Source of the DNA: Halostagnicola larsenii XH-48
GTDB taxonomy: Archaea > Halobacteriota > Halobacteria > Halobacteriales > Natrialbaceae
Direction of reading: 5' to 3'
DNA: 64,000 nucleotides
Assembly (NCBI RefSeq): GCF_000517625.1
Contig: NZ_CP007056.1
Location: 186,001-250,000, forward strand
Positions 27,240-36,066 of the stretch are shown piece by piece. Below the pieces are notes generated by a model. It was given only the letters and a program-made list of their open reading frames with translations, was not told the DNA's origin and ran no database searches. Within the stretch, counting starts at the first letter, position 1; each line of letters opens with the position of its first letter. The position numbers and the translations under genes were made by a program.

Positions 27240-28883
27240 ATGGGCGCTGACAACGTCGATATCTTCAAACACATCGTCTTCAGCCTTCCGCCGCTTTGGG
27301 TCCAGGTAACCGCGATGGTCCTTCTAAGTCCCGTGTATGCCGCTCTCGCCTATCTGTCGTTCAACGCGTTCGCGCCGGTTGCACTTCGTCCCGAAATCAT
27401 CCCCCTCGTTGCGCTCGCGATATTCTTCGTTCCCGCTTTCGTCGCCGCTGAACTGTTCTATCACGCACTCCCCGATTACCCGCGCCACTGGAGCTATTTC
27501 CTCGCCCTGACGAATCAGCTGTTCGTGTTCGTCTACGCGCTGATCCTTTCCGGCGCGGACAACGGCGGAAACGCGTGGCGGATCATCTGGTTGGCACTGA
27601 TCACCGTGAGTCTCACCAACGTCCTGGTCCTGACGATTTCGGTGGGTTACGAGCGCCTGAAACGAATACTCCCGGTTTCGATCGTCCAACCGGTTTTGTT
27701 GATCGCAACGTTTCAGATTTTCGTCGGACGGAGTCTCGGTATCGCCGATTCGGTGATATTCGTCCACTTCGCCGTCCTGTTGGTGGTCATAGCGTTTCTC
27801 GTACTCGTCTTGAAGGTGTTCGACTACCTGATCGGAAGCAACGCGAACGTCTCTGCGTTCGAACTCACGTCCGGACTGTTGAAGGGCGAACGATCCGCGC
27901 TCGACCTCGGGTATCCCGCGAGACCCGACGTACAGACGCTGGTAGTCGACAACGGCCGACCGCTCACGCTCGCCGCTCCCTGGGTCCACCCCGGCCCGCT
28001 CGGCGGGTTCGGCGGCGGCGAACTCAGCAAGCAGGTAATCTCCAGTCTGAACGAGACCGGGACTGGCTTCTTCCTCCACGTCCCCTGTACCCACAAAGAA
28101 GACCTCGCGGATCCCGACGACGCCGACAAGATACTCGAGGCGGTGGGTGATCCCGACACCGAATCACAGGCCTCGAAGCTATACACTGCGGAATACGACG
28201 ACCTTCGCTTCTACGGGAGAACCATCGACGGAACGAAAATCGTGTTCTTCGAGGCTGAAGGCATCGACGACTACCACCCGGGCATCTTCATGGGGGACGT
28301 CTCGAAAGACGACGTCCTGTTGGTGGACATGCACAACCACCACATCCACGCGGAGTTGGATCGGGAAATCCAGTACGGAACCGAAGAAGCTGCCCGGCTC
28401 AAGCGCTCGTTCGACGACTTCCTCGAGCGTCTCGAGGGCGTCGAAACGTTCGAGTACAACGCGGGGTTCGACGTCGATTGCGATGGCAATTCGATCATGG
28501 CGCTCGTCGAGGAAGTCGACTCCCAGCGGACGCTCATCTTCGGGGCCGATACGAACGGCGTGACAGACGATCTGAGAGCGCTTCGTGATCGACTCGAGGA
28601 CGAGTTCGACGAAGTGGTGTTGTTCTCGACGGATACGCACGCATCGGTGTACGAACTGGCGAACATGGACGACATCGAATCCGGTGCGATGGAGTCGATT
28701 ATTCAGAACGCAGCAGCGAACGTCTCGAGCGCCAGTCTGGGTGTGACGAACAATCGAGCGGAATCGGTGCGGTTGCTCAAACTCGACTACAGCGGGCTCA
28801 TTTTCAGCGTGAACATTATCATCAGGCTGGTACTCATCTCACTGGCGACGTTCTATCTCTTGCTCATCTTCATGGTATTCTGA
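27240..28883 (+). CDS. DUF2070 family membrane protein
   Basis: The 547-residue protein has about six helices in its first 200 residues, a large soluble part (about 205-515), and one helix at the C-terminus. The soluble part has conserved-looking polar blocks: TLAAPWVHPGPLGGFGGGELS, FLHVPCTHKEDL, DMHNHHIHAEL and IFGADTNGV. Several His, Cys and Asp residues could bind metal. This layout matches the archaeal DUF2070 family, whose function is not established. It lies 132 bases after the DrrB-like gene with its own promoter. Confidence 0.82.
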   Translation: MGADNVDIFKHIVFSLPPLWVQVTAMVLLSPVYAALAYLSFNAFAPVALRPEIIPLVALAIFFVPAFVAAELFYHALPDYPRHWSYFLALTNQLFVFVYALILSGADNGGNAWRIIWLALITVSLTNVLVLTISVGYERLKRILPVSIVQPVLLIATFQIFVGRSLGIADSVIFVHFAVLLVVIAFLVLVLKVFDYLIGSNANVSAFELTSGLLKGERSALDLGYPARPDVQTLVVDNGRPLTLAAPWVHPGPLGGFGGGELSKQVISSLNETGTGFFLHVPCTHKEDLADPDDADKILEAVGDPDTESQASKLYTAEYDDLRFYGRTIDGTKIVFFEAEGIDDYHPGIFMGDVSKDDVLLVDMHNHHIHAELDREIQYGTEEAARLKRSFDDFLERLEGVETFEYNAGFDVDCDGNSIMALVEEVDSQRTLIFGADTNGVTDDLRALRDRLEDEFDEVVLFSTDTHASVYELANMDDIESGAMESIIQNAAANVSSASLGVTNNRAESVRLLKLDYSGLIFSVNIIIRLVLISLATFYLLLIFMVF

Positions 28884-28933
28884 CTTTACGAGGGTATCGT
28901 CAGTAGTCTCCCTTATGCGTATCACATTCCGCT

Positions 28934-28949
28934 GAATCGGAACCGATTC
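28934..28949. terminator. inverted repeat 51 bases after the DUF2070 stop
   Basis: GAATCGG at 28934-28940 and CCGATTC at 28943-28949 are perfect arms around AA. A second small dyad, TCGGT-TTG-ACCGA, follows within about 10 bases. Placement suggests transcription ending, but there is no long T-run. Confidence 0.35.
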
Positions 28950-29538
28950 TGGGGGTCGGTTTGACCGATTGACGTCGGGAATCGGTAGCTCGATGGCCAA
29001 ACCGGACCGAACGACAGTACGACTGTCTGTGCTACTGATCACCGGTAGCTGAGAACGCAGTACTATAATCACACTTACTCCGATAACTCTTGGATCAAGT
29101 CGATAAATATACATTCGATACTGTCGGTTTCCATGTTGTTCACTGTCGTTTTCACCCCTCACAAGCTACCGTTGGCCATCGGTCATATAACTGAATAAAT
29201 TACATTTCTTTTGGAATTATGCCGAAATATATTTAAAATACTCGTAACAAATGCGGACTTCCTGTCGCAATCATAAAAAGGAGTCGCCCGATCAACTATA
29301 CCGTAGCGTGCGGCCACTACTGTCGGTCGTCACGTCGAATCACAGTTTCGTTGTCCGTGACCGGATCACCGTTTCTGCGATCCAGTCCGGTCCGGAATCA
29401 GTTGGTGGTCAGTGCTGTTGATCCAGTTATGGACGATCCGTCGATTCCACTTTATCTGAGATTCCTCGAGAAAACAAACAGTATAGTAAACCGAGATATA
29501 GTGGGCTGAGTTACATACTGGCCGTCGCCAACGGGGTG

Positions 29539-29556
29539 CTCGAGCGGCCGCTCGAG
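29539..29556. terminator. 18-bp perfect palindrome downstream of the FAH-family gene
   Basis: CTCGAGCGGCCGCTCGAG at 29539-29556 is self-complementary throughout. It lies about 95 bases beyond the stop of the minus-strand hydrolase gene, in a gene-free gap. It could be a terminator or a site for a dimeric protein. Confidence 0.35.
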
Positions 29557-29651
29557 GGTTACGGTAGCGACATCGTCGCGTCGAAGCACACCGACCGGTG
29601 ATGCCAGTTTTCCCACCGATTGTGCTTCCCAGCGTATCTACTCTCTCGAGC

Positions 29652-30494
29652 TTACTCCGAGACGACTGGGTTCGTAAGCGTCCCGATCCCCTCGATTTCG
29701 GCTTCACAGACCTGGCCGGGCTCGAGGAGATCCGTTGGCTCTCGGAAGATACCGACCCCGCCGGGCGTGCCGGTCGAGATGACGTCGCCGGGCTCGAGCG
29801 TCATGGTTTCGCTGATGTAGGCGATCAGTTCCGGGATGGTGAAAATGAACTCCTCCGTGTTCGAAGATTGTTTCGTCTCCCCATCGACACGCAGCGCGAC
29901 GTCGACGGCGTTGGGATCGAAGTCCGACCCGGTGACGAGCGTCGGTCCCATCGGCGAGAAGGTATCGTAGCTCTTGCCCCTGAAGAACTGTCCGTCAGAG
30001 AACTGCGCCGATCGACCGCTCACATCGTTGAGAACGGTGTAGCCGGCGATGTGATCGGACACCTCCGATTCCTCGAGGTCCTTGGCCGTCCGACCGATTA
30101 CGGCGGCGAGTTCGACCTCGTAGTCGACCTGTTCGTCGCCAGGGTGGACGATCGGACTGTTCGGGTTCGTGACCGTCGTCGGGGCTTTCGAGAACAGAAG
30201 CGGGACGTCGGGGATCTCTTCGTCCTGCTCTTCGGCGTGATCGAGGTAGTTGAGGCCGGCACAGACGATTTTTGGCGGGCGAGGGACCGGCGCGAGCAGG
30301 TTCGCGTCGTCGAGGTCGACTCGAGAGAGCGTGCCGTTTCCGACGGCGGCTCGCAACTGGTTGCAGTAGTTTTGGTTCGTGAGATCCTGATATGACGGTT
30401 CGCCCGCCGGAAGGTCAGCGAGCGCGTGGATCTCCGTGTCGTCTTTGACGCCCCAGGCCGGCCGGCCACCGCAGGTGTATCGAACGAGTTGCAT
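29652..30494 (-). CDS. fumarylacetoacetase-family hydrolase, possible 2,4-diketo-3-deoxy-L-rhamnonate hydrolase
   Basis: The 280-residue protein has a short N-terminal domain and an FAH C-terminal domain: CAGLNYLDHAEE, DYEVELAAVIGR (metal-binding Glu residues), VLNDVSGRSAQ, RGKSYDTFSPMGP and GDVISTGTPGGVG. The start at 30494 (MQLVRYTCGG) is typical of these proteins and has a TTTAAG box about 25 bases upstream. Members cleave C-C bonds of 2,4-diketo acids or act on acylpyruvates. In haloarchaeal and bacterial L-rhamnose breakdown by the diketo-hydrolase route, a protein of this family yields pyruvate and L-lactate. The rhamnosidases in the window make that role attractive, not proven. Confidence 0.75.
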   Translation of the reverse strand: MQLVRYTCGGRPAWGVKDDTEIHALADLPAGEPSYQDLTNQNYCNQLRAAVGNGTLSRVDLDDANLLAPVPRPPKIVCAGLNYLDHAEEQDEEIPDVPLLFSKAPTTVTNPNSPIVHPGDEQVDYEVELAAVIGRTAKDLEESEVSDHIAGYTVLNDVSGRSAQFSDGQFFRGKSYDTFSPMGPTLVTGSDFDPNAVDVALRVDGETKQSSNTEEFIFTIPELIAYISETMTLEPGDVISTGTPGGVGIFREPTDLLEPGQVCEAEIEGIGTLTNPVVSE

Positions 30495-30605
30495 CGATTG
30501 AATGATGTCGGCCGTATCTCTTAAATGTGGAGGTCGCCCGACTCGCCGCCCAGCACCGATCGGATGTGGGGCAGATTTATGGGTGGAACACGCAAACGTT
30601 CGCGC
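30495..30605. promoter_or_regulatory. divergent promoter region of the FAH and LarA-like genes
   Basis: The two genes start 111 bases apart. Minus-strand TTTAAGAG (about 30513-30521) and plus-strand GATTTATG (about 30571-30578) are spaced about 25-30 bases from their respective ATGs. The tight divergent arrangement suggests joint control. Confidence 0.5.
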
Positions 30606-31955
30606 ATGGATACCGATCAATCGAGGGCCTCGCTCGCCGTGCCGGAAACGGCGATTCGCGAGGCGTGTGGTGAGACGCCGCTCCCCGAACTCGGCGTCAT
30701 CGAACAGGTCTGGGAGACGAATCCGATCCCGGACGACGAAATAGCCGAACGCGCCGGAGCGGCCTTCGAGTCGCTTCCGCTCGAGGACGTACCGGCTGGT
30801 GGCGAAATCGCACTCGGCGTCGGCAGTCGGGGCATCGCAAACTTAGGGACCATCGTCGAGGGCGTCGTCGCGGCCGCCCACGAGAACGGATACGAACCGT
30901 TCATCTTCCCGGCGATGGGCAGCCACGGCGGGGCGACCGGCGAGGGTCAACGCGAGATGCTGGCCGACCTCGGCGTCTCGCCGTCTGGCGTCGGCTGTGA
31001 AATCCGCTCGAGCATGGAGGTCACCGAAATCGGACGGACCGCAGACCGCGACGTGCCGGTCGTCGCCGACGCAAACGCCGTCGAAGCCGACGCGATCGTT
31101 CCGATCAATCGGATCAAACCGCACACCGACTTCGACGGGACGGTCGAGAGCGGCCTCTCGAAGATGCTCGTCATCGGCATGGGCAAACAGCGCGGCGCGA
31201 AGATCGCCCACGACTGGGCGGTCGACTGGTCGCTTCGAAACATGATCCCAGAGATCACCGAACAGTTGCTCGCGGAACTGCCCGTCGTCGGCGGGGTCGC
31301 GATCCTCGAGGATCAGCGGGACGATACGGCGATGCTCGAGGGAATTCCGCCGGAGGGCTTTCTCGACCGTGAGGCCGAACTGCTCGAAACCACGTACGAC
31401 ATCATGCCGACGCTTCCGTTCGAGGAACTCGATATTTTGGTCCTCGACGAGCAGGGCAAGGACATCAGCGGGCAGGGTATGGACACCAACGTCATCGGGC
31501 GGCGGCCGTTTGCGATTCAGGAACCGGAGCCCGAAAGCCCCGATATCAAGCGAATTTATACGCGCGGATTGACCGAGACGACTCACGGAAACGCAATGGG
31601 GATGGGATCGGCCGACTTCGTCCACGCGGATCTCCTCGAGGAAATCGACATGCCGACCACGCTCATCAACGCGCTGACAGCGAGTACGACCAGGGGCGTC
31701 AGGCTGCCGCCGGCCGTCGAGACGGACCGCGCGGGGCTCATCGCGACGCTATCGACCATTGGTATCGCCGACCCCGAAACCGTGCGCGTCCTCCGTGCGC
31801 CCGATACCATGCACCTCCAGCGCCTCTACGCTTCGACCGCACTGATCGAGGAGGCACGAGAGCGCGAGGATCTCCGCGTCGTCGAGGAGCCGAAACCGAT
31901 CAGCTTCGAATCGGGCGATTTCACAGCCCCGTCTCCTCACTCGAGCGGCGAGTAA
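30606..31955 (+). CDS. LarA-like (DUF2088) protein, possible nickel-pincer hydroxyacid racemase or epimerase
   Basis: The 449-residue protein has the LarA two-domain pattern. FPAMGSHGGATGEGQREMLADLGV corresponds to the His-bearing GxHR loop of lactate racemase. NRIKPHTDFDGTVESGLSKML corresponds to the PHxxAGxSGGxK loop, which holds a nickel-binding His and the Lys that anchors the pincer cofactor. Both His and the Lys are present, but the Arg after the first His is Gly. The ATG at 30606 is favoured by the box A spacing. LarA homologues interconvert lactate and other 2-hydroxy acids. No cofactor-making larB, larC or larE gene is in the window. Confidence 0.7.
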   Translation: MDTDQSRASLAVPETAIREACGETPLPELGVIEQVWETNPIPDDEIAERAGAAFESLPLEDVPAGGEIALGVGSRGIANLGTIVEGVVAAAHENGYEPFIFPAMGSHGGATGEGQREMLADLGVSPSGVGCEIRSSMEVTEIGRTADRDVPVVADANAVEADAIVPINRIKPHTDFDGTVESGLSKMLVIGMGKQRGAKIAHDWAVDWSLRNMIPEITEQLLAELPVVGGVAILEDQRDDTAMLEGIPPEGFLDREAELLETTYDIMPTLPFEELDILVLDEQGKDISGQGMDTNVIGRRPFAIQEPEPESPDIKRIYTRGLTETTHGNAMGMGSADFVHADLLEEIDMPTTLINALTASTTRGVRLPPAVETDRAGLIATLSTIGIADPETVRVLRAPDTMHLQRLYASTALIEEAREREDLRVVEEPKPISFESGDFTAPSPHSSGE

Positions 31956-32135
31956 GCCGATTCGGAACGAAAGGGAGTGGATTCGGACGGGAGGAATTCG
32001 GACCGGAGCAAAAGACGACGAGTATCGTGCAGAAAGTTGCTGAGAAGCGTTCGGAAACGATGACGAGCACCGTTCAGCTTGCTCACGCGGTATGCCGTCA
32101 GTTTACAGCCTGACTGTCTTCGTTCGATACGCCGG

Positions 32136-33284
32136 CTATATCTCGAGGTCGTCGAGGACGACCCGTCGGTTTTCATCCGAGGACTGATAGCTCGCTTCGG
32201 TGAGCTGGACGCCCCTCGCGCCGGCTTCGAAATCCCACGGGAACGGTTCGTCCGCGACGACGTGTCGAATGAACTTCTCCCACTGGACTTTGAAGGCGTT
32301 TTCGAACACCTGATTTTCCGGAACGGACTCCCAGTCTTCGGTGAAGTCGTGATCTTTCGGCGTGTCGGGGTTCCACTCCGGTTTTGGGGTGTTGGAGTGA
32401 TGCTGCGTTTTGCAGTCGCGCAAGCCTGCGACGGCGCTGCCCTCTGTCCCGTCGACCGTGATCTCGAGCAGGTCGTCCCGGTTGACGCGCACCGCCCACG
32501 AGGAGTTGAGTTGGGCGACGATATCGTTCTCGAGTTCCATGATGGCGTAGGCCGCGTCGTCCGCCGTCGCCTCGTACGCGTCGCCGTTCTCGTCGATGCG
32601 TTCTGGAATGTGGGTCGTCTCGTGACACCGTACGGACTCGACTCGGCCGAAGAGGTTCTCGAGGACGTAGCTCCAGTGTGAGAACATATCGTCGACGATG
32701 CCGCCGCCGTCCTCCGCGCGGTAGTTCCACGACGGACGCTGTGCGTCCTGTACGTGCCCGGTAAACACCCAGTACCCGAACTCGATTCGTACTGAGAGAA
32801 TCTCGCCGAAGAACCCCTGCTGGATCAATCGATCGAGCTGCATGATCCCTGGGAGCCACAGCTTGTCCTGGACGATTCCGTACTTGACTCCGCTTTGTTC
32901 GGCCGCTCGGACGACCTCGAGTGCGGTGTCGAGGTTGTCGGCCAGCGGCTTCTCGCAGTAGACGTGCTTTCCGGCGTCGATCGCTTTCAAGAGCGCCTCG
33001 GGACGCCGCGGGGTGATCTGTGAATCGAAGTAGATCTCCTCGTCGCCGTCGAGAACCGTCTCGAGGTCCGGATCGGCGACCCAGCGCTCGACATCGTGCT
33101 CTTCGCTCAACGCTTGCAGTTTTCGCTCGTTTCGACCGACGAGTACCGGTTCCGGCATCACCCGCTCTCCGCTCGGGAGTTCGACGCCGCCTTCGTCGCG
33201 CAGTGCCAGTATGGAACGAATGAGGTGTTGATTCGTCCCCATTCGGCCCGTCACGCCGTTCATAATGATGCCTAGCTCTTGCAT
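32136..33284 (-). CDS. Gfo/Idh/MocA family oxidoreductase (1)
   Basis: The 382-residue protein has an N-terminal Rossmann domain with GIIMNGVTGRMGTNQH as an unusual glycine loop. DSQITPRRPEALLKAIDAGKHVYCEKPLAD contains the family EKP motif with the catalytic Lys. The C-terminal alpha/beta domain includes WNYRAEDGGGIVDDMFSHW, matching the GGG-x-x-D-x-x-x-H pattern. It should use NAD(P) on a sugar or sugar derivative. It is divergent from a second member of the family and converges with the LarA-like gene. A sugar dehydrogenase step of galactose or rhamnose use is possible; the substrate cannot be read from the sequence. Confidence 0.85.
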   Translation of the reverse strand: MQELGIIMNGVTGRMGTNQHLIRSILALRDEGGVELPSGERVMPEPVLVGRNERKLQALSEEHDVERWVADPDLETVLDGDEEIYFDSQITPRRPEALLKAIDAGKHVYCEKPLADNLDTALEVVRAAEQSGVKYGIVQDKLWLPGIMQLDRLIQQGFFGEILSVRIEFGYWVFTGHVQDAQRPSWNYRAEDGGGIVDDMFSHWSYVLENLFGRVESVRCHETTHIPERIDENGDAYEATADDAAYAIMELENDIVAQLNSSWAVRVNRDDLLEITVDGTEGSAVAGLRDCKTQHHSNTPKPEWNPDTPKDHDFTEDWESVPENQVFENAFKVQWEKFIRHVVADEPFPWDFEAGARGVQLTEASYQSSDENRRVVLDDLEI

Positions 33285-33477
33285 TGGGCTCTCACTTCGT
33301 TATCCTCTCTTGTGTGAGCTATCATAATGTTTTGGTCGCCCGTCGGTGGGACTCGAGCGAACGTGACACTGCCGCTGGTCTGGAGAGACTGCCCGAGGGG
33401 AACGAACTAACCGCTCCTGCGGCACGTATTTGGCCGCAATACATAGATTCTTATGCGAGGTTACGTCAATCGGACGT
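33285..33477. promoter_or_regulatory. divergent promoter region of two oxidoreductase genes
   Basis: On the plus strand TTCTTATG at about 33449-33456 is about 25 bases from the ATG at 33478. On the minus strand a TTATGATAG box (about 33318-33327) is about 35-40 bases from the ATG at 33284. No long dyad was found. Confidence 0.45.
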
Positions 33478-34584
33478 ATGACCGTGAACATCGGTTACGT
33501 CGGTATCGACCATCACCACCGGGATCCGTACTTCGCCGTCGCGAGTGAACTTGACGCCACCGTTAGCGCGGTCTGTGAGCCGGGCCGCGAGGTCGACGTC
33601 GAGAGCATCTCCGCGATGGACGACCGTCCCGACGAAGTTACGACCGAAGGACAGAACGCCTCCGATCTCGTACGCGGCGCGGCGGTCTACGAGGATCCAC
33701 ACCAACTCGTTGGCGACGACAGCGTCGACGTCGTCTGGATCACGTATCGGAGCGACGAAACGCCGTCGATCGTCGAGAGCGCCGTCGAAAACGGCGTCCA
33801 CGTTATCAGCGAAAAACCCATCGCTCGGACGGCCGACGACCTTGAGGCGGTCGCCGAGCGAGCGAACGACGCCGGCGTTACCGTTTCGCCGACGATGTAT
33901 TATCGGAAGAATCCGGTCGCAATGGAACTACGCGAACGGGTCCGCGAGGGGTTCTTCGGCGATGTCTGGACCGTCGAGGGACGATTCAACGCGAGTCAGC
34001 TATCCTACCGAAACACGGACCACTACATCTACGACGCGGAAACGAGCCGGGGCGGCGCGCTGCAGTGGATCGGCCCGCACTGGGTCGACGCAATTCCGTG
34101 GATCCTTGACGATCCGATCGCACGGGTAAACGCCGAGTTCCACGAGGGCGAGGACGTCGACGTCGATATGGGTGCAGTGCTCCAGTTCGAGACGCGCGAC
34201 GGAACGCTGGGAACGTACCACACCGGCTACTATCTCAGCGACCGCGGGAAGGACACTCACCTCGGACTCTACGGAGAGAGCGCGCAGGCTCTGACGCCGC
34301 TACACCACGACTCGCTCCAGCACGAACCGACGATTCCGCTCGAGATCACCTCTGAGGACTCCGATTGGTCGGCCGCGCCGAAGCGAACCACGCAGTTCGA
34401 GTTCACCTACGATCGATTCCCGGCTTGGGGCGACTTCGTGCAGGACTATTTCGAGGCTTACTTCGCGGGCTACGAAACCGGCGATGTTCCTGCGACAGTC
34501 GACGATGCCGTCCAGCTGCTTCGTGTCCTCGATGCGGCTTACGAGTCCGGCGAACAGGGCGGCTGGGTTGACGTCGCGAACTGA
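33478..34584 (+). CDS. Gfo/Idh/MocA family oxidoreductase (2)
   Basis: The 368-residue protein begins MTVNIGYVGIDHHHRDPYF, a glycine-poor nucleotide loop in which His residues replace the usual GxGxxG. The EKP motif is intact in NGVHVISEKPIAR, and SRGGALQWIGPHWVDAI supplies the G-x-x-x-H-x-x-D pattern of the second domain. The start at 33478 is set by the leaderless box A. It is followed 87 bases later by the IclR regulator gene. Substrate unknown; context suggests sugar oxidation or epimerisation. Confidence 0.82.
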   Translation: MTVNIGYVGIDHHHRDPYFAVASELDATVSAVCEPGREVDVESISAMDDRPDEVTTEGQNASDLVRGAAVYEDPHQLVGDDSVDVVWITYRSDETPSIVESAVENGVHVISEKPIARTADDLEAVAERANDAGVTVSPTMYYRKNPVAMELRERVREGFFGDVWTVEGRFNASQLSYRNTDHYIYDAETSRGGALQWIGPHWVDAIPWILDDPIARVNAEFHEGEDVDVDMGAVLQFETRDGTLGTYHTGYYLSDRGKDTHLGLYGESAQALTPLHHDSLQHEPTIPLEITSEDSDWSAAPKRTTQFEFTYDRFPAWGDFVQDYFEAYFAGYETGDVPATVDDAVQLLRVLDAAYESGEQGGWVDVAN

Positions 34585-34636
34585 AGCGCCGACGACTGTT
34601 TTTCAGCACGGATCTGCAACCGCTGTTCTAACATCA

Positions 34637-34651
34637 CGAACTTTAAGTTCG
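34637..34651. promoter_or_regulatory. palindrome overlapping the box A of the IclR gene
   Basis: CGAACTT-T-AAGTTCG at 34637-34651 has perfect 7-bp arms. The central TTTAA is itself the box A, 26-30 bases before the ATG at 34672. A dimeric repressor bound here would block promoter recognition, so autoregulation by the IclR protein is a direct prediction. Confidence 0.5.
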
Positions 34652-34671
34652 AAGCTGGCCGAGTCTCTACT

Positions 34672-35439
34672 ATGCCCCCCCAAAACGAATCACACACGCT
34701 CCAGACGACGACGACGTCGATAGAAATCCTCGAGTTTCTCGAGGAAGCGGACGGTGCACGGGTATCCGAGATCGCCGATACAATGGAGATTCCCAAGAGT
34801 ACTGTTCACGGGCATCTCGCGACGCTCAAAGCGAAACAGTTCGTGACCCAGCAGGCTGACTTTTATCACCTCGGCCCTGAACTCCTCCGTCTCGGAAACC
34901 AGGTTCGGACGCGAGAAGAGGGGTACGTACTGGCTCGAGAGTTCACGGAACGGCTCTTCGACGTCGTCGGACTCCGCTCGATTTTCGCCGTTGAAATGGG
35001 TGGTAAAGCGGTCTTCCTCCAGACCGCATCGGGGCCGAAGATGGGCTGGATGCACGAACGACTTGGAAATCGCCTCCATCTCCATAATACCGCCGTGGGG
35101 AAGGCGATACTCGCCAATCTACCCCGAATGAGAGTCGAGCAGATCCTCGATACGTGGGGGCTCCCGGAGGAAACGGGAAACACCATTACTGATCGAGAGA
35201 CGCTGTACGCCGAACTCGAGACCGTCCGTGAGCAGGGATATGCTATCAATCACGCGGAGAACTTCAAGGAACTGCACGGTATCGGGGTCGCTGCCACGGA
35301 TCATGCCGACAACGTGATCGGAGCTTTCAGCGTCACCGGCCCGGAGCATTCGTTGAGTGGTCCAGAGAAGGAAGCCAGTATCGCGGATTCAGTGGTCGAA
35401 ATCGTCAACGAGTACGAGTTGGAACTCGCACTCGTGTAG
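34672..35439 (+). CDS. IclR family transcription regulator
   Basis: The 255-residue protein has an N-terminal winged helix (about 10-65: SIEILEFLEEADGARVSEIADTMEIPKSTVHGHLATLKAKQFV) and the IclR effector domain (about 80-250: HNTAVGKAILANLP, INHAENFKELHGIGVAATDHADNVIGAFSVTGP). IclR proteins sense small organic acids or sugar-acid intermediates. Haloarchaea use members of this family to control sugar-acid pathways. It sits beside oxidoreductase and sugar-acid genes and has a palindrome over its own promoter. Confidence 0.9.
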   Translation: MPPQNESHTLQTTTTSIEILEFLEEADGARVSEIADTMEIPKSTVHGHLATLKAKQFVTQQADFYHLGPELLRLGNQVRTREEGYVLAREFTERLFDVVGLRSIFAVEMGGKAVFLQTASGPKMGWMHERLGNRLHLHNTAVGKAILANLPRMRVEQILDTWGLPEETGNTITDRETLYAELETVREQGYAINHAENFKELHGIGVAATDHADNVIGAFSVTGPEHSLSGPEKEASIADSVVEIVNEYELELALV

Positions 35440-36066
35440 GCCGCGCTCGCTTTTCACCCGTGGTGTGCCTCGTCGATGGTGGTTAGATACCGGTGGCGAA
35501 TCACTTGTCAAGGCGATAAGGACGTTCGATATATAGGAACTTAATACCTATCCCGCGTTGGATTACATAGGTACTCGTGTAATATAGCTCCGACACTGTT
35601 AACCGCTCACTCGGCTTAGGTCGTTCCGGTGTTCGAATAAATCGAACTATTTAACAGTCTGCTGTAGTTGCCACCCGGCTGTTATCACGCGGTCGGCACG
35701 ACCGGCCTCTCGGGGTTTGCACATTACTTGCAGGGAACCGCTGCAGAACACGGGTACGAGAATCGTCGCGTGCTTTGCGGTTGAGACCACATTATCATTG
35801 TACTTCACCGTTGAACTACACTTCGACCTCGTGATGAGGGGTCACTCGTCCAACGTACTGCGGACTTCGAATGCTGACCACCTCGCTGTCCGAGGGATGG
35901 CCAGTTCTACGAGGTTCCTGCGAACGTTGTGAGCGTTCAGTTGAATCTGAAAATTCTCTCGAACCAACTACTAATCTGCCGCGAACGGGGCGTATACGGC
36001 CATTCCTTCAATCCATCATCATTTTATGGGGCAATCTTTATGGTGCCGGGTTGTTACACTTGAGAT
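35440..36066. other. 627-base gap with dyads and promoter-like words
   Basis: No gene is called; a 71-codon frame at 35717-35932 has unlikely composition. Dyads include ATAGG-AACTTAATA-CCTAT (about 35534-35552) and TTCGA-ATAAA-TCGAA (35632-35646). TCTTTATG at about 36039-36046 is a well-spaced box A for the importer gene at 36067. Confidence 0.45.

Larger units (their letters stand above)
28884..29651. other. 768-base AT-rich gap between convergent genes
   Basis: No gene is seen. Near the left end are two inverted repeats; near the right end is an 18-bp perfect palindrome; both are listed separately. The middle (about 29080-29290) is very AT-rich, with several TATA-like words but no ORF behind them. 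Confidence 0.5.

Noticed and set aside
31961-32003. Three ATTCGG words at uneven spacing after the LarA-like gene
   Set aside because: The spacing (21 and 16-17 bases) and flanks are not conserved, so chance is likely.
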